This document shows positions 27,583 to 36,059 of a stretch of 64,000 bases of DNA, one piece after another. The DNA is from Planctomycetota bacterium. Lineage in GTDB: Bacteria; Planctomycetota; UBA8742; UBA2392. The stretch spans positions 930,001 through 994,000 of the forward strand of contig JACKID010000001.1 of the NCBI GenBank assembly GCA_020638675.1, given 5' to 3'. A model generated the notes under the pieces. It saw only the letters and a program-made list of their open reading frames with translations. It was not told where the DNA came from and made no database searches. Position numbers and translations under genes: made by a program. Positions within the stretch are counted from its first letter, which is position 1; each line of letters starts with the position of its first letter.

Positions 27583-28743
27583 ATGAGACGTTTGTTCATT
27601 GCGCTGCTGATACTGCTGCTCTTGCCGCTGGCCATTGCCGCCAAGGACGAGGGGCAAGAGTTCAAGATTGCCAACGAGTCCGCCCACGCGACGGGCGTGA
27701 AAGTGATTCAGCTGGACGCGAAGGTGGGGGCAAAGTTCGCGGTGCAGGGCCCCGACGGCAAAGATGTGCCGGCCTGGTACGACAAGAAGGCGAAGAAGCT
27801 GCTGGTGCTGGCTTCGATCCCGGCCAGTGGGGGGACCTTCATTGTAAGGGACGGCGAGAAGTCGGGCGCCAAAGATCCGAAGTGGATCAAGCCCAAGACC
27901 AAGAAAGAGGGCAAGGTCAAGCTGGGCAAGACCGTCGAGCGGGTCAGCGGCGAGTTTGAAAACAACCTGTTGCGTGTGAGCGTGCCGGCTGAGAAGGCCG
28001 TCCACGGTCGCGTGCGTATCGAGGCATTCGTAGGGGGCTACAAGCTGGAGCTGTCGCCGCTGGGCTGCAGCGCCGGATGCGTCGAGACAGAAGAGATCGG
28101 CAAGGAAGTCGACGAGTCCTACAAGGCCGGCCAGCAAGTCCACGACGAAGTCTTCGTGATCTACCCAAGCATCGCAACGGACATCGAGGTGCTTGAGCCC
28201 AATCCGTTCCAGCGCACAATGCGCGTCGAGTGTTACGCCTGGGCTCGCAAGAACAACGACAAGACGCTCGACCTGTTTGACGAGGCGAGCTTCGAAATCA
28301 CGCTGACGTGGGGCTCGCCGGTGGTGAAGATCCACAGCCTGCGCAAGCTGAAGACGACCTACTGGAACCACAACGGCGTCGACCTGAACGAGATCTACAT
28401 CGACCAGCAGCCGCCGACATTGCAATGCGACGATGAAGAGAAACCGACGGAGCGGCGCATTACCGGCAAGGTGCTGGACATTCCGTTCGAGAAGTCGCTC
28501 CGGCTGCAGGACAAGAACGGCGCCACGGTCGTCTACCAGCCGGACTTCAAGGAGCTCGCGATCTACAAGGAGTGCATGGTGCTCTCACAGGACCGCATCA
28601 TGACGATCCTGAGCCAATCATGGCACGAAGGCTGGAAGCCCATCGAAATCAAGGCCGGCGACTACGAGGACACCATGTTCCTCGCCTGCGACGTCGCAGA
28701 ATCCGACAAGCCGCTCCAAGATTGGGTCGCCGAGTTCGACTAG
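27583..28743 (+). CDS. secreted protein of unknown function
   Basis: 386 residues with a signal peptide (MRRLFIALLILLLLPLAIAAK). Two regions can be seen: an N-terminal part rich in Lys (about 20-130) and a larger C-terminal part with one CSAGC pair and many Asp/Glu residues. No motif that I recognise. A GTG five codons earlier (27568) is possible. It is divergent from uvrB across a 133-base gap. Its stop TAG shares the palindrome CTAG with the gyrB stop on the other strand. Confidence 0.65.
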   Translation: MRRLFIALLILLLLPLAIAAKDEGQEFKIANESAHATGVKVIQLDAKVGAKFAVQGPDGKDVPAWYDKKAKKLLVLASIPASGGTFIVRDGEKSGAKDPKWIKPKTKKEGKVKLGKTVERVSGEFENNLLRVSVPAEKAVHGRVRIEAFVGGYKLELSPLGCSAGCVETEEIGKEVDESYKAGQQVHDEVFVIYPSIATDIEVLEPNPFQRTMRVECYAWARKNNDKTLDLFDEASFEITLTWGSPVVKIHSLRKLKTTYWNHNGVDLNEIYIDQQPPTLQCDDEEKPTERRITGKVLDIPFEKSLRLQDKNGATVVYQPDFKELAIYKECMVLSQDRIMTILSQSWHEGWKPIEIKAGDYEDTMFLACDVAESDKPLQDWVAEFD

Positions 28744-31274
28744 ATGTCCAGGTTCTTCACTTCCAGTGCGTGACGCTCAATGAACTGGCGGCGTGGCTCG
28801 ACGGAGTCGCCCATCAGGATGGTAAACATTTCGTCGGCCGCGTCGGCGTCTTCCATCGTCACTTTCAGCAGCACGCGGTTGGCCGGGTCCATGGTGGTTT
28901 CCCATAGCTCGTCGGCGTTCATTTCGCCCAGGCCCTTGTAGCGCTGGATGCTGATGCCCTTGCGCCCAGCCTCGCGCACCTTCAGCAGCAGCTCATTCAG
29001 GCTCAGCACCGGCTGCTCTTCTTCTTCGTCGAAGCGCAGCATGAACTGCTCGGCCTGGTTTTCGCGGCCGTTGATGGTCCATGCGGGGAAACCGCGAACC
29101 TCAAGCTGGCTGATGACTTCTGCCGCCTGTTCGGCCAGCTCGGCGACTTCGATGCGCTCTTCCACCTTGTCGCGGTCGAGGCTGGCGGCGAGGTCCGTCT
29201 CGCGGTTTCCGATCTCGGCCGGCGTCAGCACTTCGAAGCCCTTCTTGAGACGTTCGCCGATGAACTTGTTCAGCTCCGGCTCCTGGTGATCGTGGAAGTA
29301 GCGCGCCTTGTCTTCGCTGAAGATCACCGTGGTCGGCAGGGATTTCGTCTCGCTGTTGAACTGGGCGTAGTAGCGGTTGGGGTTCAGGCCCTTCTTGCTG
29401 ATCTTGACCGCCATCTCTTCCAGTTTGATCAGGCGCTCGAAGATCTCGCTGCGCATCTGAGCGCCGCTGAATTCACGCCCGGCCGCGCCGATGTCCATGT
29501 CCTTGGGAACGCGCGTATTGGCGCCCTCGATGCCCATGCGCATCAGCGTGTCATTCATTTCGCGATCGCTGCGCACGTATTCGGACTTCTTCTTGCGTGT
29601 GACCTTGTACAGCGGAGGCTGGGCGACATAGATGTTGCCGGCGTCGATCAACTGCGCGAGCTGGCGGTAGAAGAACGTCAGCAGCAGGGTGCGGATGTGG
29701 CTGCCGTCCACGTCGGCGTCGGTCATGATGATGATCTTGCCGTAGCGCAGCTTTGAAATGTCGAAGCCGCCCTTGCCCGGCTCTTCGGTGCCGATCCCGG
29801 TGCCGATGCTGGCGATCAGGTTCTGGATTTCCGTGTGCTGCAGCATCTTCGCAAGCGTGGACTTCTCCACGTTCAGGATTTTGCCGCGCAGCGGCAGGAT
29901 GGCCTGGAACATGCGTTCGCGGCCCTGCTTGGCTGAGCCACCGGCCGAGTCACCCTCGACGATGTACAGCTCGGCCTCGTCGGGTTTCTTGGACAGACAG
30001 TCCGCGAGTTTACTGGCGAGGAAGCCGGTTTGCAGCGCGCCCTTGCGGACTACTTCGCGGGCTTTACGCGCGGCTTCGCGGGCGCGGGCGGCGAGCAGGC
30101 TGTGCTCACAGATGCGCTCGGCCGACTTGGGGTGTTCCTCGAGGAACGTCTCCATGGCTTCGGCAACGACCTGGTCCACGCCGGTTTCCACTTCGCGGTT
30201 CAGCAGGCGGACCTTGGTCTGGCCTTCGAATTGCGGGTTCTTCACCTTCACGCTGATGACCGCGTAGAGGCCCTCGCGGTAGTCGTCACCGCTGGGCATG
30301 GCGATCTTCTTGGTGTCCTTGCCCTTCTTTTCGAGATAGCGCCCGAGATAGCGGCCCAGCCCGCGTGTCAGGCCCTTACGGAAGCCGGTCAGGTGCGTGC
30401 CGCCGAAGGGGTTGTTGATGTAGTTGCCATAGGTGTGAGTCGGCTGTTCGCCCTCGCCGTCGCACCACTGGAATGCGGCCTCGACGTCGACTTCGTCATC
30501 CGCGCCCTGGTTGACGGTCTTGTGAACGTAGCAGACTTCTTCGTTGATTTTTGACTTGTTGCGGTTGTGCCAGGCGACGAACTCCTTGATGCCTTCCTTG
30601 AAGTGGAAGATCTCGTCCTTGCCCTCACCGCGGTGGTCGTTGAGGTGAATCTTCAGGCCTTTGGCCAGGAATGCCAGCTCGCGCAGGCGCGAAGCGACCA
30701 TGGCGTACTTGAACTCGATAGTGTCGAAGATGGTGGCGTCCGGCATGAACGTTACTTGTGTGCCGGTCTTGTCCGCGTCGCCGGTGACCTTCAAGTCCTT
30801 GGTCTTGTTGCCGCGGCTGAACTCGATTGTGTGTTCCTTACCCGCCTGCCAGACGACAACGGTCGTCCGGTCGCTGCACGCATTCACAGCCTTGAGGCCG
30901 ATACCGTGCAGACCGCCGGCCGTGTTGTAGGCCTTGCCCTCGAACTTGCCGCCGGCGTGCAGGTCGGCCAGCACCATCTCGACGCCCGGTTTGCCGGTCT
31001 GCTTGTTCATGCCGACAGGAATGCCGTGGCCGTCGTCCGTGACGGTGCAGCTACCGTCCTTATTGAATTCCACGGTGATGTTGTTGCAACGTCCGGCCAG
31101 CGCTTCGTCGACCGAATTGGCGACGATTTCGAATACGAGGTGATGCAAGCCGTTTACGTCGCGCCCGCCGATGTACATGTCGGGGCGCTTGCGGATGCCT
31201 TCCAGGCCCTCCAGCTTCATCAGGTCGTCTGCGCTGTACACTTCTGTTCTCGTTGCGGTTTGCGATTCAGCCAT
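28740..31274 (-). CDS. gyrB: DNA gyrase subunit B
   Basis: 844 residues. GHKL ATPase: EIVANSVDEALAG, DDGHGIPVG, GGLHGIGLKAVNACS. Transducer and TOPRIM parts: EGDSAGGSAKQGRERMFQAILPLRGKILNVEKS and MTDADVDGSHIRTLLLTFF. C-terminal end QRYKGLGEMNADELWETTMDP. It is longer than B. subtilis GyrB (about 640) because of an insertion of roughly 160-170 residues between the TOPRIM and tail blocks (about 590-750), as in gamma-proteobacterial GyrB. With GyrA it supercoils DNA using ATP. It follows a DciA-like gene by 28 bases. gyrA is not in the window. ParE is the alternative, but the sequence and neighbour favour GyrB. Confidence 0.95.
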   Translation of the reverse strand: MAESQTATRTEVYSADDLMKLEGLEGIRKRPDMYIGGRDVNGLHHLVFEIVANSVDEALAGRCNNITVEFNKDGSCTVTDDGHGIPVGMNKQTGKPGVEMVLADLHAGGKFEGKAYNTAGGLHGIGLKAVNACSDRTTVVVWQAGKEHTIEFSRGNKTKDLKVTGDADKTGTQVTFMPDATIFDTIEFKYAMVASRLRELAFLAKGLKIHLNDHRGEGKDEIFHFKEGIKEFVAWHNRNKSKINEEVCYVHKTVNQGADDEVDVEAAFQWCDGEGEQPTHTYGNYINNPFGGTHLTGFRKGLTRGLGRYLGRYLEKKGKDTKKIAMPSGDDYREGLYAVISVKVKNPQFEGQTKVRLLNREVETGVDQVVAEAMETFLEEHPKSAERICEHSLLAARAREAARKAREVVRKGALQTGFLASKLADCLSKKPDEAELYIVEGDSAGGSAKQGRERMFQAILPLRGKILNVEKSTLAKMLQHTEIQNLIASIGTGIGTEEPGKGGFDISKLRYGKIIIMTDADVDGSHIRTLLLTFFYRQLAQLIDAGNIYVAQPPLYKVTRKKKSEYVRSDREMNDTLMRMGIEGANTRVPKDMDIGAAGREFSGAQMRSEIFERLIKLEEMAVKISKKGLNPNRYYAQFNSETKSLPTTVIFSEDKARYFHDHQEPELNKFIGERLKKGFEVLTPAEIGNRETDLAASLDRDKVEERIEVAELAEQAAEVISQLEVRGFPAWTINGRENQAEQFMLRFDEEEEQPVLSLNELLLKVREAGRKGISIQRYKGLGEMNADELWETTMDPANRVLLKVTMEDADAADEMFTILMGDSVEPRRQFIERHALEVKNLDI

Positions 31275-31302
31275 TGGATCCTCAAAGACACCTGTGGACT
31301 TG

Positions 31303-31719
31303 CTACTTGCGACGGCCGCCGGTTTTCACCTGCAGCTCGGAAATGGAATCCTTGCCCTGCAACAGCGCGCGCATGCGTTCAAGCAGCGCGTCGCGATAGA
31401 CGACACCCAACTCGTGGGTTAGCGCCGGGCTGTCTACGGTTACGCGAACGGCGCCGGATTTTGCAACGCTGACGACCTCGGCGCGCTTGGCGGCAGCGCT
31501 TACACCCTTTGTTTGCTCCAGCGCCATTTCCCACGCGGCCTTGATACGCTGCAGCCGGGAGCGGTTGACGCGCTTCTGCTCAGTCAAAAGCACCGACAGC
31601 GCCTGCGCAAATGGGACCGGCATGACCGGCCGGCGGGTGTTCTGCCGGAGCCGCTCAAGGGGGTCCTTGGCGCTTTGCTGGGGGCTGATTTTGGGCCTTT
31701 TGACCAGACGTGTCGTCAT
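31303..31719 (-). CDS. DUF721/DciA-like protein
   Basis: 138 residues. The middle and C-terminal part (RIKAAWEMALEQTKG...VVSVAKSGAVRVTVDSPALTHELGVVYRDALLERMRALL) has the DUF721 pattern: a Trp helix, then a strand with V-x-V-x-S-x-x-x-x-x-EL. DciA loads replicative helicase in many bacteria and its gene often lies beside gyrB or recF, as here. The basic N-terminal tail is variable. A TATACT box at 31732-31727 places a transcript start at about 31720, so the mRNA may be leaderless. Confidence 0.7.
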   Translation of the reverse strand: MTTRLVKRPKISPQQSAKDPLERLRQNTRRPVMPVPFAQALSVLLTEQKRVNRSRLQRIKAAWEMALEQTKGVSAAAKRAEVVSVAKSGAVRVTVDSPALTHELGVVYRDALLERMRALLQGKDSISELQVKTGGRRK

Positions 31720-31906
31720 CTTTCAGAGTATACATATCGGCGCGACATAAGGAAGCCGGATCGGCCCCGAATATGCTTGAAATAGGGTGTCGGCGGCGAT
31801 TGGAGGGTTTGGGCATAGGGTGTGGATAAGCTCGTCGATGCCTTGCCCGGAAACGCTGCAACGTTATGATTCGCGACCTGCCTTGGACGCTGTGCGGGCC
31901 CGAGGG

Positions 31907-31943
31907 CGTTTGGGAAACGGCTCATAGAGCCGTTTCCCAAACG
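31907..31943. repeat. perfect 17-bp palindrome abutting tRNA-Ser
   Basis: Arms 31907-31923 (CGTTTGGGAAACGGCTC) and 31927-31943 are exact reverse complements around an ATA loop. The right arm ends on the first base of the tRNA. No T run follows, so it is not a standard terminator. The rest of the gap 31720-31906 holds one consensus DnaA-box sequence TGTGGATAA (31821-31829) and no gene. Confidence 0.85.
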
Positions 31944-32030
31944 GAGGGGTGACAGAGTGGCCGATTGTGCTCGCTTGGAAAGCGAGTGTGTCGCAAGGCA
32001 CCGGGGGTTCGAATCCCCCTCCCTCCGCCA
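31943..32030 (+). tRNA. tRNA-Ser (anticodon GGA)
   Basis: Class II tRNA with long variable arm (GTGTGTCGCAAGGCACC region), acceptor GGAGGGG / TCCCTCC, anticodon loop CTTGGAAAG giving GGA, T-loop GGTTCGAATCC, discriminator G and encoded CCA (32028-32030). Confidence 0.95.
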
Positions 32031-32062
32031 CTGGCAGACCCCGCTTCGGCGGGGTTTGCCAG
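32031..32062 (+). terminator. terminator hairpin after tRNA-Ser
   Basis: 14-bp stem starting immediately after CCA, CTGGCAGACCCCGC (32031-32044) / GCGGGGTTTGCCAG (32049-32062), with a TTCG tetraloop and one G-T pair. Only a weak T stretch follows (TTAAT). Confidence 0.6.
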
Positions 32063-32096
32063 TTAATAGGCTTGCCGCATCAGCTAGGCTGGGCGT

Positions 32097-32426
32097 GTGT
32101 TAACCCTCATTCGAACGATCCATACCGTTGTCTGGGCCTTCTTCGTTGGCGTCATTCTGGCGATGCCGGTGCTGGGCTGGTACGGACACTTCGGTTGGGC
32201 ATGCGCAGCCGCCGGGCTGATCTGCGTCGAGGGGGTGATTCTGATGGCCAACCGGGGGCGCTGCCCGCTTACAAACCTCGCCGCGCGCTATGTCGACGAC
32301 CGAAGGCCAAACTTCGACATCTACCTGCCCCAGTGGCTTGCGAAATACAACAAGGTGATCTTCACGACGCTGTTCTTGCTGGGAGGCGCGTTCGTGCTGT
32401 GGCGCTGGGCGGCCGCTCAGGGATAG
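32097..32426 (+). CDS. small three-helix membrane protein of unknown function
   Basis: 109 residues starting at GTG. Hydrophobic segments near 5-22 (IHTVVWAFFVGVILAMPV), 28-50 and 86-104. A polar loop in between reads NRGRCPLTNLAARYVDDRRPNFDIYLPQWLAKYNK, a pattern I associate with uncharacterised membrane proteins in soil bacteria. It precedes the K+ channel-like gene by 88 bases on the same strand. No function can be given. Confidence 0.6.
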   Translation: MLTLIRTIHTVVWAFFVGVILAMPVLGWYGHFGWACAAAGLICVEGVILMANRGRCPLTNLAARYVDDRRPNFDIYLPQWLAKYNKVIFTTLFLLGGAFVLWRWAAAQG

Positions 32427-32514
32427 TGGCGCGGCCGGTTCGGTCAGGCCGGGCGAGCTATATCGCGCGGGCCTGCTTCCCACGGCCAGCCTGCGAACTA
32501 AATTGCCTTGGGGC

Positions 32515-33612
32515 ATGCTTACATTCCTCCAACACTTCCTGATGCGGTTCTTCCGCTACTCCGGCCAGCACAGGCTGATGCTGGCGATCGGGCTGTATGC
32601 GTTCACCTGGGCGAGCGGGGCCGGGGTTCTGTACCTCATCGGCCACCAGTTCATGCAGCCTGATGTCGTGTCCACGCGCTGGGGCGTTCTGGACTGCCTG
32701 TACATGGCGGCGATCACGCTGACGACGGTGGGCTTTGAAGTCGCAGTTGACATCAACGCCCTGACCCCGGATGGCCAGTCGGTCCTAAAAGTGTTCCTCA
32801 CGATTTACACACTGACCGCGTACGTCGTGGCCCTGTACAGCACCGGCGCTATCATCAGCGTCTTCGTTGAGGGGGCGCTTCTCAAGTACCTGAAGCGCAG
32901 GCGCATGGATCGCGAGCTCGGAAAAATCGCTGGCCACTACGTGGTTTGCGGCTGCGGCACAACGGGCATCCACATTGTGGATGAGCTGGTCAAGCTAAAG
33001 CAGAAGGTCGTTCTGATCGACAACGATCAGGGCAACCTGAAGCATGCGCACGATCACCACCCCGGGATCATCATCCTTGAGGGCGACGCGCTGGACGACG
33101 AGGTACTTGAGTCCGCGCGGTTGCAGGAAGCTCGCGGGCTGTTTGCCGTGCTGCCTGAAGATCGCGACAACATCCTGCTTACCGTGTCTGCGCGGCAGTT
33201 GAACGCCAAGATGCGCATCGTCGCCCGCGCGACGCTGTTCGAGAATGACGCCAAGTTCTACCGCGTGGGCGCGAACGCCGTGATCAGCCCCAATCACATC
33301 GGCGGACTGCGCATGGCAAGCGAGATGATTCGGCCGATCGTTGTCGACTTCCTCGACACCATGGTGCGCGATCATGAGCACGTGGTGCGGTTCGAGAACG
33401 TCACGATCAAGCCGGGCGGCAAGGCTGACGGCAAGCAACTCGGTGACGTCGGGATTTTCAAGAACCTGGGGCTCGCGGTCATCGGCATCATGCGCAGCAA
33501 CGAACGCGTCGAGTACAACCCGGGCGGCAGCACGGTGCTTTACGCGGGCGACAGCGTCATCGTCATCACCGATCCGGATCGGCGCGAACAACTGGACGGG
33601 CTGCTGAATTAG
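32515..33612 (+). CDS. K+ channel-like protein with RCK (TrkA) domains and altered selectivity filter
   Basis: 365 residues. Two membrane helices (about 17-40 and 98-120) flank a pore loop, AAITLTTVGFEVAVD. Then come an RCK-N domain with Rossmann motif HYVVCGCGTTGIHIVDEL (about 140-157) and nucleotide-site Asp (VVLIDND), and an RCK-C domain at 275-365. This is the plan of MthK/Kch-type channels gated by ligand binding to RCK. The canonical filter TVGYGD is replaced by TVG-F74-E75: Phe for Tyr and no second Gly. The protein may conduct differently or act as a sensor. The ATG at 32515 is chosen; a TTG four codons before is possible. Confidence 0.85.
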   Translation: MLTFLQHFLMRFFRYSGQHRLMLAIGLYAFTWASGAGVLYLIGHQFMQPDVVSTRWGVLDCLYMAAITLTTVGFEVAVDINALTPDGQSVLKVFLTIYTLTAYVVALYSTGAIISVFVEGALLKYLKRRRMDRELGKIAGHYVVCGCGTTGIHIVDELVKLKQKVVLIDNDQGNLKHAHDHHPGIIILEGDALDDEVLESARLQEARGLFAVLPEDRDNILLTVSARQLNAKMRIVARATLFENDAKFYRVGANAVISPNHIGGLRMASEMIRPIVVDFLDTMVRDHEHVVRFENVTIKPGGKADGKQLGDVGIFKNLGLAVIGIMRSNERVEYNPGGSTVLYAGDSVIVITDPDRREQLDGLLN

Positions 33613-34803
33613 CTACTTGGCCATCTGGCGCAGTCGGAACAGCATCGCCCCGAGCGGCAGCAGCAGCAGCGCCGCCAGCAGTCGCTGGCCCCCGGCAAGC
33701 AAGGCGTCGCCCGGCACAACTCGTCCAGCCAGATACTCGTCGAAGTAAGTGTCGGGCAACAGTTGGGGTAGCGCGTCGGCACGCGCCTCGAGTCGTTCGA
33801 CAAACTTCGATTCGCGGGCATTTTGCTCAAGTGCGGCGCGACGGTCATGCGCCATGCGCGAGGTCGGCGCGAGGCTTGGCAGCAGCGTCAGTGTGGCCAG
33901 CAGCAGCAGTCCGGCCAGCACGGCCGTCGGTGCGGTGGAAAGCGAGCGGACGAACAGCACCACGGCAAGGCACAGCGACGCGGCGCAAAGCGACAGCAGC
34001 AGCAGTCGGAGGATGCTCGCGTACGGCGCAACCTGGGCAACGTCGAAACGCACGCGCTCGGGCGACGTCCCGACGATCAGCACCGGGTCCGTGGGCTGCA
34101 GGACCAACGAGCTTCCGGCAACGTAGTCGCCTTCGAACAAAACCCGGTAGCGAGATTGCACGCCCGTCGCCAGCGGCGTACGCACGGATCCGTGTTGCAG
34201 CCAGACCGCGACGGGCGACCGGTCGCGTGGGGGAGATTCGCCGGTCCAGACCATCTGGTACTCGATCGTGCCCTGCAGTTTGCCGTCGATCTCATCCGGC
34301 AGACCCAAGACCAACTCTTCGCCGTACCGCGGATTGGCCCAGGCGGAGGTGCCCGGCTTACCCTGCGCGACCTGATGCTGGCCATTGAGCGTACGCTGCT
34401 TGCTGATGCCTGCAGCGGGCAGCGTCAGCCTCAGGTCGTCGTTTGCCGCAATGGCCCCGCCCATGGTGAAGAACAGCGCTCCGAAGGACAGGACGGCAAC
34501 CCCCGCAACGGCCGCACCGATGAAGTACTCCGCGCGCCGCGCGGGCAGGACGGTCCATCCCTGTTTCAGACCGGGCTTAAGCAGGAAGCCTGCGCCAACG
34601 ATGGCTGCAAGCGGAAGAATCGTTCGGAGCCCCTCCGCAAGAACGCTCCGGCTCAGCCATGCACGCTGAGCGGCGTCGTCTGAAAACATCTGCGCGATCA
34701 ACGGGACGGCAAACACCAGCGCGGGAACGGCCAGTGGAAGCAGGCGGGAGCGCCGGGCCTCGTGAATGCCGGCGCCGGCAATTGCCAGCACACGGCCGAT
34801 CAT
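33613..34803 (-). CDS. ABC-2 type transporter permease
   Basis: 396 residues with about six hydrophobic segments (near 14-35, 49-68, 85-108, 236-258, 263-283 and 370-390) and a large soluble region between the third and fourth (about 110-230), likely extracytoplasmic. The N-terminus KARRSRLLPLAVPAL-like pattern (IHEARRSRLLPLAVPALVFAVPL) fits ABC-2 permeases. The ATG overlaps the stop of the ATPase gene by four bases. Substrate unknown. Converges with the channel gene with no gap (TAG/CTA adjacent). Confidence 0.75.
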   Translation of the reverse strand: MIGRVLAIAGAGIHEARRSRLLPLAVPALVFAVPLIAQMFSDDAAQRAWLSRSVLAEGLRTILPLAAIVGAGFLLKPGLKQGWTVLPARRAEYFIGAAVAGVAVLSFGALFFTMGGAIAANDDLRLTLPAAGISKQRTLNGQHQVAQGKPGTSAWANPRYGEELVLGLPDEIDGKLQGTIEYQMVWTGESPPRDRSPVAVWLQHGSVRTPLATGVQSRYRVLFEGDYVAGSSLVLQPTDPVLIVGTSPERVRFDVAQVAPYASILRLLLLSLCAASLCLAVVLFVRSLSTAPTAVLAGLLLLATLTLLPSLAPTSRMAHDRRAALEQNARESKFVERLEARADALPQLLPDTYFDEYLAGRVVPGDALLAGGQRLLAALLLLPLGAMLFRLRQMAK

Positions 34804-35648
34804 GCGTTGTCCCTGTCGCCCAGCACACTGAGATAGAAGGCTTCCAGCGACCGCATCGGCGCGCCGGAGCTCAGCACCTGGAGGCCCTTTTCGCGCGCAA
34901 GTGCTTCGAGTGCCTGCACGGCCTCCGGCGTGGGGGGGCTTACGCGCAACTGGTGGACTTCGTGTTCGCGCAGCAACTCCTCCAGCGTGCCCTGCTTCAG
35001 CAGTTTGCCTTTGTTCAGGAAGGCCACGCGATCGCAGACGTTTTCGAGCTCGCCCAGCAGGTGGCTCGAGATCAGGATTGCCTTGCCCTTGCCGCGCAGC
35101 TCGGCGATCAGCTCTTTCACGCCGACCGCGCCCAGCGGATCCAGCCCGCTGGTCGGCTCGTCGAGGATGAACACGTCCGGATCCGCGATCAGCACGCTGG
35201 CGATGCCCAGGCGCCGTTGCATGCCCTTGGAGAATCCCTTCACACGGCGCTTCGCCGCATGCTTCAGGTCCAGGCGTTCCAGCAATTCTTCGGATTTGGT
35301 TGCCGCATCCCTGCGGGACAGGCCCGCGAGCGCGCCGTGAAGCTTGAGTGTCTCGTGCGCGGTGAGAAACGGCAGCAGCGTGCTGTCTTCCGGCAGAAAG
35401 CCCGTGGCCTTGCGGGCCGACAGGGTTCCCGGTTTCGCACCCTGGATGGTGACGCTGCCGTCGCTTGCGCGAAGCAACCCGACGGCGATCTTGAACGTGG
35501 TGGACTTGCCGCTGCCGTTCGGGCCGAGCAGCCCGAAGACTTCTCCCGGTTCCACAGAAAGAGAAAGGCCGTCGAGCGCTTTCACGCGGCGACGGCCAAA
35601 GAAGTCACGAAAGGTCTTGCTGAGGTTGGTGATCTCAACCGCTGACAC
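34800..35648 (-). CDS. ABC transporter ATP-binding protein
   Basis: 282 residues. Walker A GPNGSGKS (about 40-47), Q-loop-like TGFLPEDSTLLPFL, signature FSKGMQRRLGIA (C of LSGGQ altered to FSKGM, normal in ABC-2 ATPases), Walker B VFILDEPTSGLDP, H-loop ISSHLL. The start is GTG at 35648, two bases after the rpsU stop; the longer frame runs antisense-like into rpsU. It powers the ABC-2 permease encoded next. Expression probably depends on the rpsU promoter. Confidence 0.9.
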   Translation of the reverse strand: MSAVEITNLSKTFRDFFGRRRVKALDGLSLSVEPGEVFGLLGPNGSGKSTTFKIAVGLLRASDGSVTIQGAKPGTLSARKATGFLPEDSTLLPFLTAHETLKLHGALAGLSRRDAATKSEELLERLDLKHAAKRRVKGFSKGMQRRLGIASVLIADPDVFILDEPTSGLDPLGAVGVKELIAELRGKGKAILISSHLLGELENVCDRVAFLNKGKLLKQGTLEELLREHEVHQLRVSPPTPEAVQALEALAREKGLQVLSSGAPMRSLEAFYLSVLGDRDNA

Positions 35649-35650
35649 GA

Positions 35651-35848
35651 CTAGAGCTGCGACAGGTAGGTGGCCTGCAGCTTGCGCTTCAGTGCCTGGC
35701 GCTTCTTGCGGTTGCGGGTGACACTCGGCTTCTCGTAGTACGACTGGCGCTTCATGGCACGCGTCAGGCCTTCCTTCTCGCAAGCCTTCTTGAAGCGACG
35801 AAGCAACTGGTCAACCGATTCCGAAGAACGCGCCTTGATCTTCACCAT
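35651..35848 (-). CDS. rpsU: 30S ribosomal protein S21
   Basis: 65 residues, VKIKARSSESVDQLLRRFKKACEKEGL then KRQSYYEKPSVTRNRKKRQALKRK, typical of S21, which binds near the anti-Shine-Dalgarno end of 16S rRNA. The ATG at 35848 matches homologues. A strong promoter lies about 95 bases upstream. The stop is followed after two bases by the start of an ABC ATPase gene, an unusual operon partner. Confidence 0.95.
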   Translation of the reverse strand: MVKIKARSSESVDQLLRRFKKACEKEGLTRAMKRQSYYEKPSVTRNRKKRQALKRKLQATYLSQL

Positions 35849-35939
35849 ACTTAACCCGAGTCCTTGCTGCGATTTGCACCGGCACATCGAAGGCCGTCAG
35901 ACAATAAAGAACGAAATCCCGCTCAGTGGCGGGGCGACA

Positions 35940-35968
35940 ACTATAGCGCGCCCTGTTTTGACGTGCAA
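35940..35968 (-). promoter_or_regulatory. sigma-70 type promoter of rpsU
   Basis: TTGCAC (35968-35963), 17-base spacer, TATAGT (35945-35940) on the minus strand. The leader of about 85 bases contains a GC hairpin CCCGC/GCGGG (35918-35933) followed by T-rich sequence, a possible attenuation or S21-binding site. Confidence 0.7.
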
Positions 35969-36034
35969 GCGGCCGATGTTTTGGAAAAAGCGGGAAGCTA
36001 TTGAACGTGCGGTCAGTTAATCGATGGAAATACC

Positions 36035-36046
36035 TACCGTACGGTA
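36035..36046. promoter_or_regulatory. TetR-type operator upstream of the RND efflux operon
   Basis: Perfect palindrome TACCGTACGGTA, followed by TATATAAGG and then the tetR ATG at 36060. TetR-family efflux repressors commonly bind such inverted repeats in their own promoter. It also sits between tetR and the divergent rpsU gene. Confidence 0.6.
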
Positions 36047-36059
36047 TATAAGGCCGGGC

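Noticed and set aside
31821..31829. Replication origin suggested by a DnaA box near gyrB and a DciA-like gene
   Set aside because: Only one consensus box is seen here, with no AT-rich unwinding region and no dnaA/dnaN. Another single box at 9927-9935 shows that such matches occur by chance.
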